64,000 nucleotides of DNA from JAFECT01 sp964432415 (lineage in GTDB: Bacteria > Pseudomonadota > Alphaproteobacteria > Caulobacterales > Caulobacteraceae): positions 1-64,000 of the forward strand of contig CAYSNW010000009.1 in NCBI GenBank assembly GCA_964432415.1, read 5' to 3'. Positions within the stretch are counted from its first letter, which is position 1, and each line of letters opens with the position of its first letter. The position numbers and the translations under genes were made by a program. Shown here piece by piece: positions 33,038 through 41,777 of the stretch. The notes below the pieces were generated by a model. It worked only from the letters and a program-made list of their open reading frames with translations. It searched no databases and was not told the DNA's origin.

Positions 33038-34561
33038 TCACTTCGAAGCGAAGGCTTCGCGGGCCTTCTCGCGCGCCTGGGCCTTCTCGACCCTGGCGTC
33101 GGCGGGGAGCAGCAGGCGGGCCTTGACCTGGGCGTCCACCGCCCGGTCGAAGCGGGCCAGGTAGTCGGCGGCCCCGCCGGGATAGAGTTTCGCCAGCGCC
33201 TCCTTCGACAGGGGAACGCGCTTCATCGAGATGATGGCGGCGCCCAGACCGGGGCGGGCCGCGCAGGCGGGGATGCCGGCAGGCTCCCCGTAAAAGGCCA
33301 GCGGAACCTCAAGTTGGGCGGGGCGCAGGCCGCCCTTCGGATTGCCCTGGGCGTCGCGCACCGGATTGGCGGAGGCGTCCAGCGCCATGCGCGGGGCGTG
33401 CGGCGCGGGCACGCCCGTGCGCACCCAGCGGTCGAGGTTGTCGAGCGCGGCCTCGGCGTAGTGCTGCATGGCCACATCGGTGTTGGGATAGGGGCAGTTC
33501 GAAGCCGGCGTCGGGACCGGCGTCCCGCTCCTGGCCGCCACCTGGATCGCGGAGGCCGAGGGGCCGGTGGGGGCGGCCAGGCCATGGGTCAGGCCGGGGA
33601 CCTCGTACAGGCGGTGGCGATGGCCGGGGGTGTCCAGGTCGGGCGCCTGGGGCCCCGTGTTGGTCACCGCCTCGTTCTGGCTCATCAGCTCAATCACCGG
33701 CACGTCGGAGACGACGGTGGTGCGGCGCGGATCGCCCACGGGCAGGACCGGGGTGTGGGAATTGATCGGCACATAGCCGGAGATGAAGGAGGAGGAGGAG
33801 ATGCCGTCGATGTAGCCGTCGATCAGCGGCTTGCCGGCCCGGTCGCGCGCCCGGTCATGGAAACCGGAGTTGACGTAGGTGCGCAGGAAACTGCCGGTGA
33901 AAGACCAGCCGGTGGCGTAGACGTGCCGAACCTTGAGCCCGCCGAGCGGACCCGCCTTGCCGGCGTGGAGCGACGCCGCGGCCTGGGCGAAGACCTCCCA
34001 GCGGATGCCGTCCTCCTCGGGCCAGCGGATGGCGCCGTAGCGCTCGGGCTCGAACCAGGGCAGCACCAGGGGCGCGGCCACGGGCGGGGCGCCGGGCTTT
34101 GACAGGCCACGGGTGTTGGCGTCGGCGCCCGCCATGACGGCCACGTAAACGCCGCCGGTGCGCATCAGATAGTCGCGGAAACCCGACCAGGTCCCGCCGC
34201 CGAGCACGGGGTGCATGGGCGAGAGCAGCACCAGGCCGCTGAAGCGCTTCGGGTCCTTCGGGCGGATCACGATCACCCGGGTGGTGTAGGCGACGCCCCT
34301 TGTCTCGACCGCCGGCTTGCCGTCGGCGCCGTAGCCCCAGACATCGGCCTTGCCGCTGAGGAAGAACTCCTCGCGCACATAGCCGTGGGCCTTGAGCTGC
34401 TTCTCGCCCTCGGTCCCGGGAAGGCCGGGATCGTCGAAGATCTGGGAGGTGGCCGTGACCGGCGGCGCGGCCCTGGTCACCGGCACGGGCGTGGCGGCCA
34501 GCGCGGCGCCGGCGGAAAGGGTCAGGGCGAGCGCGAAGGCGCCGGACAGTCGACGGATCAT
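33038..34561 (-). CDS. PF20091-type alpha/beta hydrolase, exported
   Basis: A 507-residue protein with a signal peptide (MIRRLSGAFALALTLSAGAALA). The hydrolase-like nucleophile is in ATGWSFTGSF, and the C-terminal His region reads YEVPGLTHGLA. The family is known only as an alpha/beta hydrolase domain, with no assigned substrate. It is encoded 11 bases before the CocE-type gene and downstream of two tannase-type genes, with the same strand. The frame has an N-terminal extension to 34597 that I leave out, as the signal peptide begins at 34561. Confidence 0.83.
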   Translation of the reverse strand: MIRRLSGAFALALTLSAGAALAATPVPVTRAAPPVTATSQIFDDPGLPGTEGEKQLKAHGYVREEFFLSGKADVWGYGADGKPAVETRGVAYTTRVIVIRPKDPKRFSGLVLLSPMHPVLGGGTWSGFRDYLMRTGGVYVAVMAGADANTRGLSKPGAPPVAAPLVLPWFEPERYGAIRWPEEDGIRWEVFAQAAASLHAGKAGPLGGLKVRHVYATGWSFTGSFLRTYVNSGFHDRARDRAGKPLIDGYIDGISSSSFISGYVPINSHTPVLPVGDPRRTTVVSDVPVIELMSQNEAVTNTGPQAPDLDTPGHRHRLYEVPGLTHGLAAPTGPSASAIQVAARSGTPVPTPASNCPYPNTDVAMQHYAEAALDNLDRWVRTGVPAPHAPRMALDASANPVRDAQGNPKGGLRPAQLEVPLAFYGEPAGIPACAARPGLGAAIISMKRVPLSKEALAKLYPGGAADYLARFDRAVDAQVKARLLLPADARVEKAQAREKAREAFASK

Positions 34562-34569
34562 GTTCGGAC

Positions 34570-36117
34570 TCACTTGCGGGTTTTGGGGGCGAGGCACCGG
34601 AAGTTGGCGGCGTCGTCGCTGGAGCCCTTGCCGGTGTATCTGGCCTGGGCGGGGAAGGCGCAGAGCGGGCGGGTGCGCACCACCTTGCCGGCGTCGAGCT
34701 TGCTGGCGATGACGCGCTCGGGGGCTACCCCCTGCTCGTCCCAGCGCTCGAGCGCGCTCAGCAGATCATGGTCGGGATCCACCACCGGCGCATCGCCGCC
34801 GGAGCCGCCGAAGCGGTCCGGACCGGGTCCGCCGGCGCAGTGGAAGACGCCGGGCGCCATGAACAGGCGCATGAACCTGGCCTGACGCTTCGCGCCCATG
34901 GTGCGGCTGACGTCCTGGTACCAGCCCACGGTCATGCGCGCGGCCACCGCCGGGTCGAGCCAGCCCTGGTAGACGATCAGCTTGCCGCCGCGGGCGGAGA
35001 AGGCCGACAGGTCGGTCTGGTCGGCGGCCAGTTCGGGCATCAGCTTGCGAATGCCGGCGAGGTCGCGGCCCGCGTCGAAGTCCTTGCCGTTCCAGTCCGG
35101 ATCGTGGCGCAGGGCCTGGCCGAAGGTGGCGATGGCCAGGTGCGATCGGCCGGAGTCGACCAGCACGCCGGGCAGCAGGCCGGCATCGATGGCGTGGCCC
35201 TTCGAGTCCTTCATCGGCGCGTAGAAGCGCGCGGCGAAGGCGACCTGTTCGGCGCTCAGGCAACGATCGGTCCTGGCGCCCTTGCACTGAAGCGCGCGCA
35301 CGTCGAAGCGGCAGCGGCGGGGGTCCTCGGCCACCCCGTCGACCACGCCGTCCAGCGGATCGCACTGGCGCACGCCCTCGTCGGCGATCAGCTTCCAGTC
35401 CGCCGGCGCCATGAGGCCGGGGCGCGCGTCGCGCAGCAGCAGCTCCCACATGCGCCGGGTGGTCATCTCGGGCGTCTTGGGTCCGGGCGCGCCGGCGATG
35501 ATGGCGTCGTAGTCGGCCGGGAAGCGCTCGGCTTCCTTCAGCCCCTGGCGGCCGCCGCCGGAACAGCCGACGAAATAGGCCTTGCGCGCCTTGCGGCCGT
35601 AGTAGGCGGCCACGATGGACTTGGAGACCTCTGCCAGCAGGTGGTTGGCGCGCAGCTGGTAGTTCATCAGCCGGGCCGGATCGCCCATCATCCAGGCCTG
35701 GTCGGTGATCTTGTGGCCGGTGTCGGTGGTTCCGGCGGCATAGCCACGGCCGACGCCGCGGGGCAGGTCGAGGAAGTTGAAGGTCCCCGCGTCGGCGCCG
35801 ACGCCGGCGCCCAGGAACTTGCCGTTCCAGGCGGCGGGACGCGGCAGCCACAGCTCGAAGGCGATCTCTTTCTCGATCACCCCCTGCACCCGGCAGAAGG
35901 GCGCGCGAACCGGGGCGGAGCGGGCGCCGGGCTCGGGCTTCCAGTTGGGGTCCGGATCGACCTCGACGGCCTTCAGGTCGTGGACGTCGGGCAGGGCCAG
36001 ACGGGCGAGGTCGGCGCAGCTGGCCGGCGCCGGCACGGAGGCCGAGGCGCGGGGCGCGGCGTCGAGCGCCAGCAGGCCGGAGAAACAGAGGGCGGCGGCG
36101 ATCAGCGGGCGGCGCAT
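34570..36117 (-). CDS. Tannase/feruloyl-esterase family hydrolase (copy 1), exported
   Basis: A 515-residue tannase-family serine esterase with a signal peptide (MRRPLIAAALCFSGLLALDAAP). The nucleophile motif GCSGGG contains Ser186. Family motifs RANHLLAEVSK, FPADYDAIIAGAPG, ARRxW-like TRRMWELL and PGVFHCAGGPGPDRF (catalytic His) are present, and cysteine pairs that join the lid and core are likely. ATG 36117 has GGAGG and overlaps the stop of copy 2 by one base (TGATG). Known members cleave gallate or ferulate esters of plant cell wall and tannins; the substrate here is inferred. Confidence 0.93.
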   Translation of the reverse strand: MRRPLIAAALCFSGLLALDAAPRASASVPAPASCADLARLALPDVHDLKAVEVDPDPNWKPEPGARSAPVRAPFCRVQGVIEKEIAFELWLPRPAAWNGKFLGAGVGADAGTFNFLDLPRGVGRGYAAGTTDTGHKITDQAWMMGDPARLMNYQLRANHLLAEVSKSIVAAYYGRKARKAYFVGCSGGGRQGLKEAERFPADYDAIIAGAPGPKTPEMTTRRMWELLLRDARPGLMAPADWKLIADEGVRQCDPLDGVVDGVAEDPRRCRFDVRALQCKGARTDRCLSAEQVAFAARFYAPMKDSKGHAIDAGLLPGVLVDSGRSHLAIATFGQALRHDPDWNGKDFDAGRDLAGIRKLMPELAADQTDLSAFSARGGKLIVYQGWLDPAVAARMTVGWYQDVSRTMGAKRQARFMRLFMAPGVFHCAGGPGPDRFGGSGGDAPVVDPDHDLLSALERWDEQGVAPERVIASKLDAGKVVRTRPLCAFPAQARYTGKGSSDDAANFRCLAPKTRK

Positions 36118-37664
36118 CAGGTCCTCCGTCCCTTGCGCGGAAGGGCGCAGGTGAAGCTCTCGGCGCGGTCGGCGTCGCCACGGCCGCTCCAGCGCGCCTC
36201 CAGCGGCCAGGCGCACAGCGGGCGGGTGCGCAGCAGCCTGCCGTCGCGGACCTTGGCCGCGACGAGGCGTTCGGGGCCCGGTCCGCCGTCCATCCAGCGC
36301 TCCAGCGCGCTCAGCATATCATGGTCGGGGTCGCGGCTGGTTCCGTCCGAACCGACGGCTCCGAACCGGTCGGTGGCGTCGCCGCCGACGCAGTGGCCCA
36401 TGCCGGGGACCATGAACATCCGGGCGAAGTCCCGTGTGGCGCGGGGCCCGCCCATGCGGTGTTCGACCGCCTGGAACCAGTCGATGGTCGGCTGGGCGGC
36501 GACCAGGGGATCGGCCCAGCCCTGGAACACGATCAGCTTGCCGCCGCGGGCCTTGAAGGCGGACAGGTCGGGGTTGTCGGCGTGCAGGTCCATGACCCGG
36601 TCTATGGCCGGCAGGTCGTCGGCGATGCGGAAGGTCTTCGCGTCCCAGTCGGGATTCTTGTGCACCCCGTCGGCGAACAGGGCGACGGCGATATAGGGAG
36701 GGCCCGGGGTGAAGGGCTCCGGCGCCAGGGCCTGGGCCACCGGCACGCCGGGCAGAAGCCCCCGGTCGATGACACGGCCGTGCTCGTCCTTCAGCGGAGC
36801 ATAGATCTTCTCGGCCAGGGCCACCTGGCCCGGGCTGAGGCATCCCGCCTTGGCCGGCGTGCGGCAGAGCAGGTCGCGCGGGCGGAAGCGGCAGGTGCGC
36901 GGATCGGTGATCACCCCGTCCTTCAGCCCGTCGTCGGCGTCGCAGGCCTCCACGGCGGCGGCGGCGATGCGGTTCCAGTCGGCCTGGGTCATCAGGCCCT
37001 TCGCAGCGCTGTGCTGGACCATCTCCCACATGCGCCGGGCGCTCATTTCCGGGGTGTTGGTCCCCGGCGCGCCGGCGATCACCGCGTCGTAGTCGTCGGG
37101 GAAGCGCTCGACCTCGGTCAGGGCCTGGCGTCCGCCGCCGGAGCAGCCGACGAAGACGCTGCGTTCAGGCCGGCGGCCGTAGAAGGCGGCCGTGATGGCC
37201 TTGGCCTTGTCGGCCAGCAGATGGTTGGCGCGCCAGGCGTAGTTGGCGGCGCGTTCGGGGGAGCCGAGCAGCCAGTGGCGGTCGCTGGCCAGATGGCCGG
37301 CGTCGGTGCTGGCCGCCGCATAGCCGCGGGCGGCGGCGCGGGCGATCTCGATCCGGTTGGGCTGGCCGGCCTGGCCGCCGACGCCGGCGGCGAGGAAGCG
37401 GCCGTTCCAGGCCGCGGGCAGCAGCATCTCGAAGCCGATCTCCTTCTCGATCACCCCCTGGACACGGCAGGTGGCCCCCTCGGAGACGGCGCTGCGCACG
37501 GTGACATCGGCGATGGCGAGATGGAGAAGGCCGGCGCAGGCGCCGGTCGGCGCGGCGGCGGGGTCGCTGCGGGCGGCGGAGGGCAGGTTGGCCAGCGCGG
37601 CCAGCGCCAGGGCGAGGAGGCCTCGGCTGAGGCCGCCGCTCCCGGACTTTGCTGGCCTGACCAC
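36117..37664 (-). CDS. Tannase/feruloyl-esterase family hydrolase (copy 2), exported
   Basis: A 515-residue paralogue with a signal peptide after VVRPAK (LLALALAALANLPSAARS). Nucleophile motif GCSGGG has Ser175; family motifs RANHLLADKAK, FPDDYDAVIAGAPG and PGMGHCVGGDATDRF (catalytic His) match copy 1. I chose GTG at 37664, with GGAG eight bases before it; the longer TTG start at 37691 begins inside the terminator of the TonB receptor gene and is less likely. It is probably read together with copy 1 and the following hydrolases. Confidence 0.9.
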   Translation of the reverse strand: MVRPAKSGSGGLSRGLLALALAALANLPSAARSDPAAAPTGACAGLLHLAIADVTVRSAVSEGATCRVQGVIEKEIGFEMLLPAAWNGRFLAAGVGGQAGQPNRIEIARAAARGYAAASTDAGHLASDRHWLLGSPERAANYAWRANHLLADKAKAITAAFYGRRPERSVFVGCSGGGRQALTEVERFPDDYDAVIAGAPGTNTPEMSARRMWEMVQHSAAKGLMTQADWNRIAAAAVEACDADDGLKDGVITDPRTCRFRPRDLLCRTPAKAGCLSPGQVALAEKIYAPLKDEHGRVIDRGLLPGVPVAQALAPEPFTPGPPYIAVALFADGVHKNPDWDAKTFRIADDLPAIDRVMDLHADNPDLSAFKARGGKLIVFQGWADPLVAAQPTIDWFQAVEHRMGGPRATRDFARMFMVPGMGHCVGGDATDRFGAVGSDGTSRDPDHDMLSALERWMDGGPGPERLVAAKVRDGRLLRTRPLCAWPLEARWSGRGDADRAESFTCALPRKGRRT

Positions 37665-37690
37665 TGCTGCAGCTCCGCGCCTGTCGGACA

Positions 37691-37726
37691 ATAAAAAAGG
37701 GGCGCGCCGCTTACGAGACGCGCCCC
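37691..37726 (-). terminator. Rho-independent terminator after the TonB receptor gene
   Basis: Stem GGGGCGCG (37699-37706) with CGCGCCCC (37719-37726), followed on the minus strand by TTTTTTAT. It lies 12 bases after the TonB receptor stop. It would reduce read-through into the tannase genes, which begin at once downstream. Confidence 0.82.
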
Positions 37727-37738
37727 ATGGGAGGAGAC

Positions 37739-40423
37739 CTAGAACTTGGTCCCGATGGAGATCGAAACCACCCGGCCGATCGGGTCGGTGACGGTGGGAT
37801 CGAAGCCGCCGCCGCCGTTGGCGCTTTCGGCGATGTTCACGAAGGGCGGCTTGGCGTCGAACAGGTTGCGCACGTCCAGGCCGATGCTGGAGCCGTGGAA
37901 CCAGCCGGAGTCGCCGGGGATGTTGTAGCCCAGGTGCAGGTCGGTGGTGGAATAGGCCTTCACCGTCTGGATCGGGGTCGACAGGTTGTTGGTGTAGGCG
38001 TTTTCCCAGTTGACCGCGACGCTGGCCAGGTAGGGGCCGGTCGACCAGCGCATCGAGCCCCGCGCCTTGAAGCGCAGCGGGTTGAAGATGACGTTGTTGT
38101 TGTTGATCAGCGGGGCCGAGGGTGTGATCGAGGTCACGTACTTGGTGAAGTAGCTGCCGTTCAGAGTGAAGGCGAAGTCGCCCATGTGCTCGGTCGGCAC
38201 GCGGTAGCTGGACTGGAAGTCGAAGCCGCGGGCGATGGTGACGCCCAGGTTCTGCGAGCGGCCATCGACGAAGACCAGGACCGGGTTCGGCAGCACGCCG
38301 GTGAAGCCGGTTTCCGCGACCTGCTGGGCCATGAAGGCCGCCGAGGGGTTGCGGGTGATGACGTTGGTCCCGGCGAACTGCGATTCCTTCTGCAGGACGG
38401 TCAGGTCGGCCAGGAAGTTCGACACCTGGTTCTCATAGTTGATGTCGAAGTAGGTCAGGCTGAGCTTGGCGTTCGAGATCGGGGTCCAGTCCGCGCCCAC
38501 CGACCAGGTGGTGGCGGTTTCCGGGCGCAGCGAGCCGTTGCCGCCGGAGCGGGCGACGCCCTGGCGGATGCAGCCGCCGCAGGTCGGGTCCGCGTAGTTC
38601 TGGACGAACAGGTTGTTCGAGTTGCCGTAGATCTGGGCGATCGTCGGGGCCCGGAACGAGGTGCCCCAGCTGCCGTGGATCAGGAAGTCGTCGGTCACCG
38701 ACCAGTTGACCCCGATCTTGGGATTGCGGGTCGAACCGACGTCCGAATACTCGTCGTAGCGCTCGGCCAGGTCCACGTTCAGCGCCTTGACGCCCGTCAT
38801 GGCGTTGCCAGGTCCCACGATCGGCACCAGCAGTTCGGCGTAGAGCGAGTTCACGCCGCGGTGGAAGTAGCGGCTGGCGCCGGTCTTGGCGGTGATGGTG
38901 CCGGCGTTGGTCAGCTGGTCCACGTTCATGCGCTGGCCTTCGTAGCCGAACGCCGCGCGCATCTCGCCGCCGGGCAGGTTGACCACCGGACCGTCGAACT
39001 TGACCTCGCCGCCCTCGAAGGTGGTGCGGCCCTTGTTGTCGTTCCAGCCGATCAGGATGCCCTGCACCACGCTGGGGCTGTTGGCCGCGCCGAAGGGGTT
39101 GAAGGCGGTGGCCGGGTTGTTGCTGGCGAGCGCGGCGGTCAGGGCCGCGGCGTTGGCGACGTTGTGGCTGAGGCTGCGATCGTCGTCGCGGCCCCAGGTG
39201 TAGTCCGTCTCCATCTTCCAGTTGCCGCCCATGTCGTAGTCGGCGCCCACGGTGATATCGACCGCCTGGGAGAAGCCGTCGGAGTAGCCCTGGGGATAGG
39301 CGTTGATGAAGGAGTACTGGACCGTTTCCGACGTCGGCGTCAGGCCGGGAGGCGCCACGAAGAAGGCGTTGGTGTTGGGCACGTTCAGGCTGGAAGACGC
39401 CGCGCCGGTGCGGAAGGTGAAGTCACGCTTGGCCGCGAAACCCTCGGTGAAGACCGTGAGGCGATCGTTGATGCGGTTGTTGGCGGTGAAGCTCAGCGCG
39501 TTGTGGTTCTGGCGCGGCAGGATGTCGGCGATCTTGGGGTTGTCGCACTTGTTGACCGTGCCGGCGACCAGCGAGTTGCGGTTGGCGGCGGTGACGCCGC
39601 CGGCCGGGATGGCGTAGCTGACGCCGCCGACCACGATATTGCCCGGGTCGCAGAGGGTCTGGCGGAAGTCGTTGCCGCCGAAGGGCGTCAGGTCGGCGCG
39701 GTAGAAGCTGCGGTCGCGGCCGCTGACGGCGCTGTGATAGCCGTTCTCGAAGGCGACGGTGACCTGGCCGGTCGACCACTTGTGGCCGAAGATCAAGCCG
39801 ACCTGGTGTTCCTTGTAGGCGTCGCCGGTGCCGGCGCGGGCGGTCATTTCGAAGCCTTCGACGTTACGGCGCAGGATCAGGTTGACCACGCCGGCGATGG
39901 CGTCGGAGCCGTAGATGGCCGAGGAGCCGTCGGCGACCACATCAACCCGCTGCAGGCCGATGGTCGGCAAGACCGAGGGGTCGATGGCGAAGCCGCTGGT
40001 GCCCTGGGGCACGGCGCGGTGGCCGTCCAGCAGGATGAGGGTCGCGTAGGGCCCGATACCGCGGATGTTGATCGAGGAGCCGTAGGTGATGTTGCTGGAG
40101 CCGCCGGCCTGGCCGCGCGAGGACTCCGAGACGCCGAGATTGAAGACCTGCGGCACTTCCTGGATCACCTGGGTGGTGGTCACGGCGTTCGACATGGCGA
40201 TGTCGTCGCGGGTGACGCCGATCAGGGTCGAGCCGACCGGAGGGGTGCCGCGGATGCGGCTGCCGGTGACGACCACTTCCTCGACCGAGGCGGTCTTGGC
40301 CGGAGCGTCGGCGGCATAGGCCACGCCGGAGAGGGCGGCGGTGGAAAGCGCCGTGGCCAGCAGCAGGCGCTTCGCGAGGCGCGAAGGCGAAGTCCCGGCG
40401 TTAGCCTGTTCGATGATCCGCAT
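37739..40423 (-). CDS. TonB-dependent outer-membrane receptor
   Basis: An 894-residue receptor with a signal peptide (LAKRLLLATALSTAALSGVAYA), a TonB box-like EEVVVTGSRIRG at 49-60, a plug domain (about 60-200; INIRGIGPYATLILLDG, VDVVADGSSAIYGSDAIAGVVN) and a beta-barrel that ends in SISIGTKF with the final aromatic residue typical of outer-membrane proteins. ATG 40423 has GGAGGAAAT upstream. Next downstream are two tannase-type and two other exported hydrolases, so its ligand is probably an aromatic ester or tannin fragment rather than iron. Substrate is inferred. Confidence 0.94.
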   Translation of the reverse strand: MRIIEQANAGTSPSRLAKRLLLATALSTAALSGVAYAADAPAKTASVEEVVVTGSRIRGTPPVGSTLIGVTRDDIAMSNAVTTTQVIQEVPQVFNLGVSESSRGQAGGSSNITYGSSINIRGIGPYATLILLDGHRAVPQGTSGFAIDPSVLPTIGLQRVDVVADGSSAIYGSDAIAGVVNLILRRNVEGFEMTARAGTGDAYKEHQVGLIFGHKWSTGQVTVAFENGYHSAVSGRDRSFYRADLTPFGGNDFRQTLCDPGNIVVGGVSYAIPAGGVTAANRNSLVAGTVNKCDNPKIADILPRQNHNALSFTANNRINDRLTVFTEGFAAKRDFTFRTGAASSSLNVPNTNAFFVAPPGLTPTSETVQYSFINAYPQGYSDGFSQAVDITVGADYDMGGNWKMETDYTWGRDDDRSLSHNVANAAALTAALASNNPATAFNPFGAANSPSVVQGILIGWNDNKGRTTFEGGEVKFDGPVVNLPGGEMRAAFGYEGQRMNVDQLTNAGTITAKTGASRYFHRGVNSLYAELLVPIVGPGNAMTGVKALNVDLAERYDEYSDVGSTRNPKIGVNWSVTDDFLIHGSWGTSFRAPTIAQIYGNSNNLFVQNYADPTCGGCIRQGVARSGGNGSLRPETATTWSVGADWTPISNAKLSLTYFDINYENQVSNFLADLTVLQKESQFAGTNVITRNPSAAFMAQQVAETGFTGVLPNPVLVFVDGRSQNLGVTIARGFDFQSSYRVPTEHMGDFAFTLNGSYFTKYVTSITPSAPLINNNNVIFNPLRFKARGSMRWSTGPYLASVAVNWENAYTNNLSTPIQTVKAYSTTDLHLGYNIPGDSGWFHGSSIGLDVRNLFDAKPPFVNIAESANGGGGFDPTVTDPIGRVVSISIGTKF

Positions 40424-40529
40424 ATTTCCTCCCCGACGGCTTTGCCGTTCTGAGCAAGACGCGCCCCCAGGGTGCGCCTCAAATGCCGGGCCGTCCCACC
40501 TTTGGGATCGAACACCGTTGGAAATAATA

Positions 40530-40544
40530 GTACGTGAAACTTAC
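40530..40544. promoter_or_regulatory. Imperfect dyad upstream of the TonB receptor gene
   Basis: GTACGTGAAACTTAC is symmetric apart from one mismatched pair and a three-base centre. It lies 107 bases before the receptor ATG, in an AT-rich stretch, between that gene and the downstream end of the MFS gene. It is a candidate operator only. Confidence 0.35.
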
Positions 40545-40575
40545 AATCAGTCAATAGACCATTTACCGAGCACGT

Positions 40576-41775
40576 TCAGGCAGGACGGCGAACCCGCCAG
40601 ACCCAGAACGCGGCAAGGGAAAGCGCGGCGCCGGAGATGAGGAAGACCGCATCGAAACCGAGGCTCGCCGCGATCATTCCGCCGGCCAGAGGGCCGGCGA
40701 AGCCGCCGAAAAAGGTCGCCGAAGTGGTCAGGCCGTAGACTCCGCCCCGGTCGCCGTCGCGGATGGCGCGGCCGATCATGGCGTTGGCGGTGGGCAGGAT
40801 GCCGCCGATGAACATGCCGAGCGCCAGGCGCGCCGCCAGAAACGGCCAGAGGGTGTGGCTGAGCCCCTGGGCCGCGGTCGCGAGCGCGGCTCCGCCCATG
40901 CAGATCAGCAGCACCCGGCGGTAGCCGAGCACGTCGCTGCGCCGGCCGAGGAACGGCGAGGCCAGCACATCGCCGACGCCCACGAGCGAGAAGGCCAGGC
41001 CCGCGAGCAGGGCCAGAGCCTGGCCGCCCACATCGCGCTGCTGCACGACCAGGGTGATGATCGGCTGGGGCGCGCGCAGGGAGAGCTGGACCACGAACAG
41101 CAGGGCGATCAGGCCGGCGACGCCCGGCGTGCTCAGGACCGCGCGGAGGCCCGAGGACGGCGCCGGGGCCGGACGCGCCGGGTCGCGCGCGATCGGGGCT
41201 GTGAGCACGAGCTGGGCCAGGAGGGCGACGCCCGCCAGCAGGACGGCGGTGAGCAGGAAGGTCGATCGGTAGCCCGAGACCGAGGCGACCAGGCCGCCGA
41301 TCAGAGGCCCGAACAGGGTTCCCACCACTGTGCCGGTGGCCAGCCATCCGAGCGCATAGCCGAGCCGGTGCGGCGGGGCCCGGTCCGCGATGCGGGCGAT
41401 CCCGGCCGGGGCGAAGCCGCTGAACAGGCCGAAACCTCCGCGCAGCAGCAGCAGGCTCCAGGGTCCGTGCACCAGGCCGACCAGGGCGGCGCAGACCGCC
41501 ATGCCGAGGGTGCAGAGCACGATGATCCGCTTGCGGCTCCAGCGGTCGGCCAGCCGGCCCCAGAGCGGGGCGGTGAACACCGCCACCAGCGAGGTGATCC
41601 CGTTCAGCCACCCCGCCCAGAGCGCGATGTCGTGGGTCGCGGTGACCCCGAGCTCGGGCAGGAACAGGGGCAGGATCGGCACGAAGACGGTGAAGGCGCC
41701 GCTGAGCGAGGCCTGGATGGCCACCATGGGCCAGAGATCGCGCAGCCAGGCTTCCGGTTCGGCGCGCGGGCTCAC
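40576..41775 (-). CDS. MFS exporter (multidrug/tetracycline-type)
   Basis: A 399-residue membrane transporter with about 12 spans. The loop motif GRLADRWSRKRII after TM2 is the major facilitator signature, and LGRRSDVLGYRRVL marks the second half. The GTG start at 41775 lies two bases after the CapA gene stop, so it is the last gene of the long minus-strand operon beginning at dctQ. It may export a toxic intermediate of the aromatic pathway. Substrate is unknown; the longer open frame upstream reads through the CapA gene out of frame and is not the real N-terminus. Confidence 0.88.
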   Translation of the reverse strand: MSPRAEPEAWLRDLWPMVAIQASLSGAFTVFVPILPLFLPELGVTATHDIALWAGWLNGITSLVAVFTAPLWGRLADRWSRKRIIVLCTLGMAVCAALVGLVHGPWSLLLLRGGFGLFSGFAPAGIARIADRAPPHRLGYALGWLATGTVVGTLFGPLIGGLVASVSGYRSTFLLTAVLLAGVALLAQLVLTAPIARDPARPAPAPSSGLRAVLSTPGVAGLIALLFVVQLSLRAPQPIITLVVQQRDVGGQALALLAGLAFSLVGVGDVLASPFLGRRSDVLGYRRVLLICMGGAALATAAQGLSHTLWPFLAARLALGMFIGGILPTANAMIGRAIRDGDRGGVYGLTTSATFFGGFAGPLAGGMIAASLGFDAVFLISGAALSLAAFWVWRVRRPA

Positions 41776-41777
41776 GG

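Noticed and set aside
37665..37691. TTG start at 37691 for tannase copy 2
   Set aside because: It begins in the terminator of the TonB receptor gene and has no ribosome site; GTG 37664 fits better.
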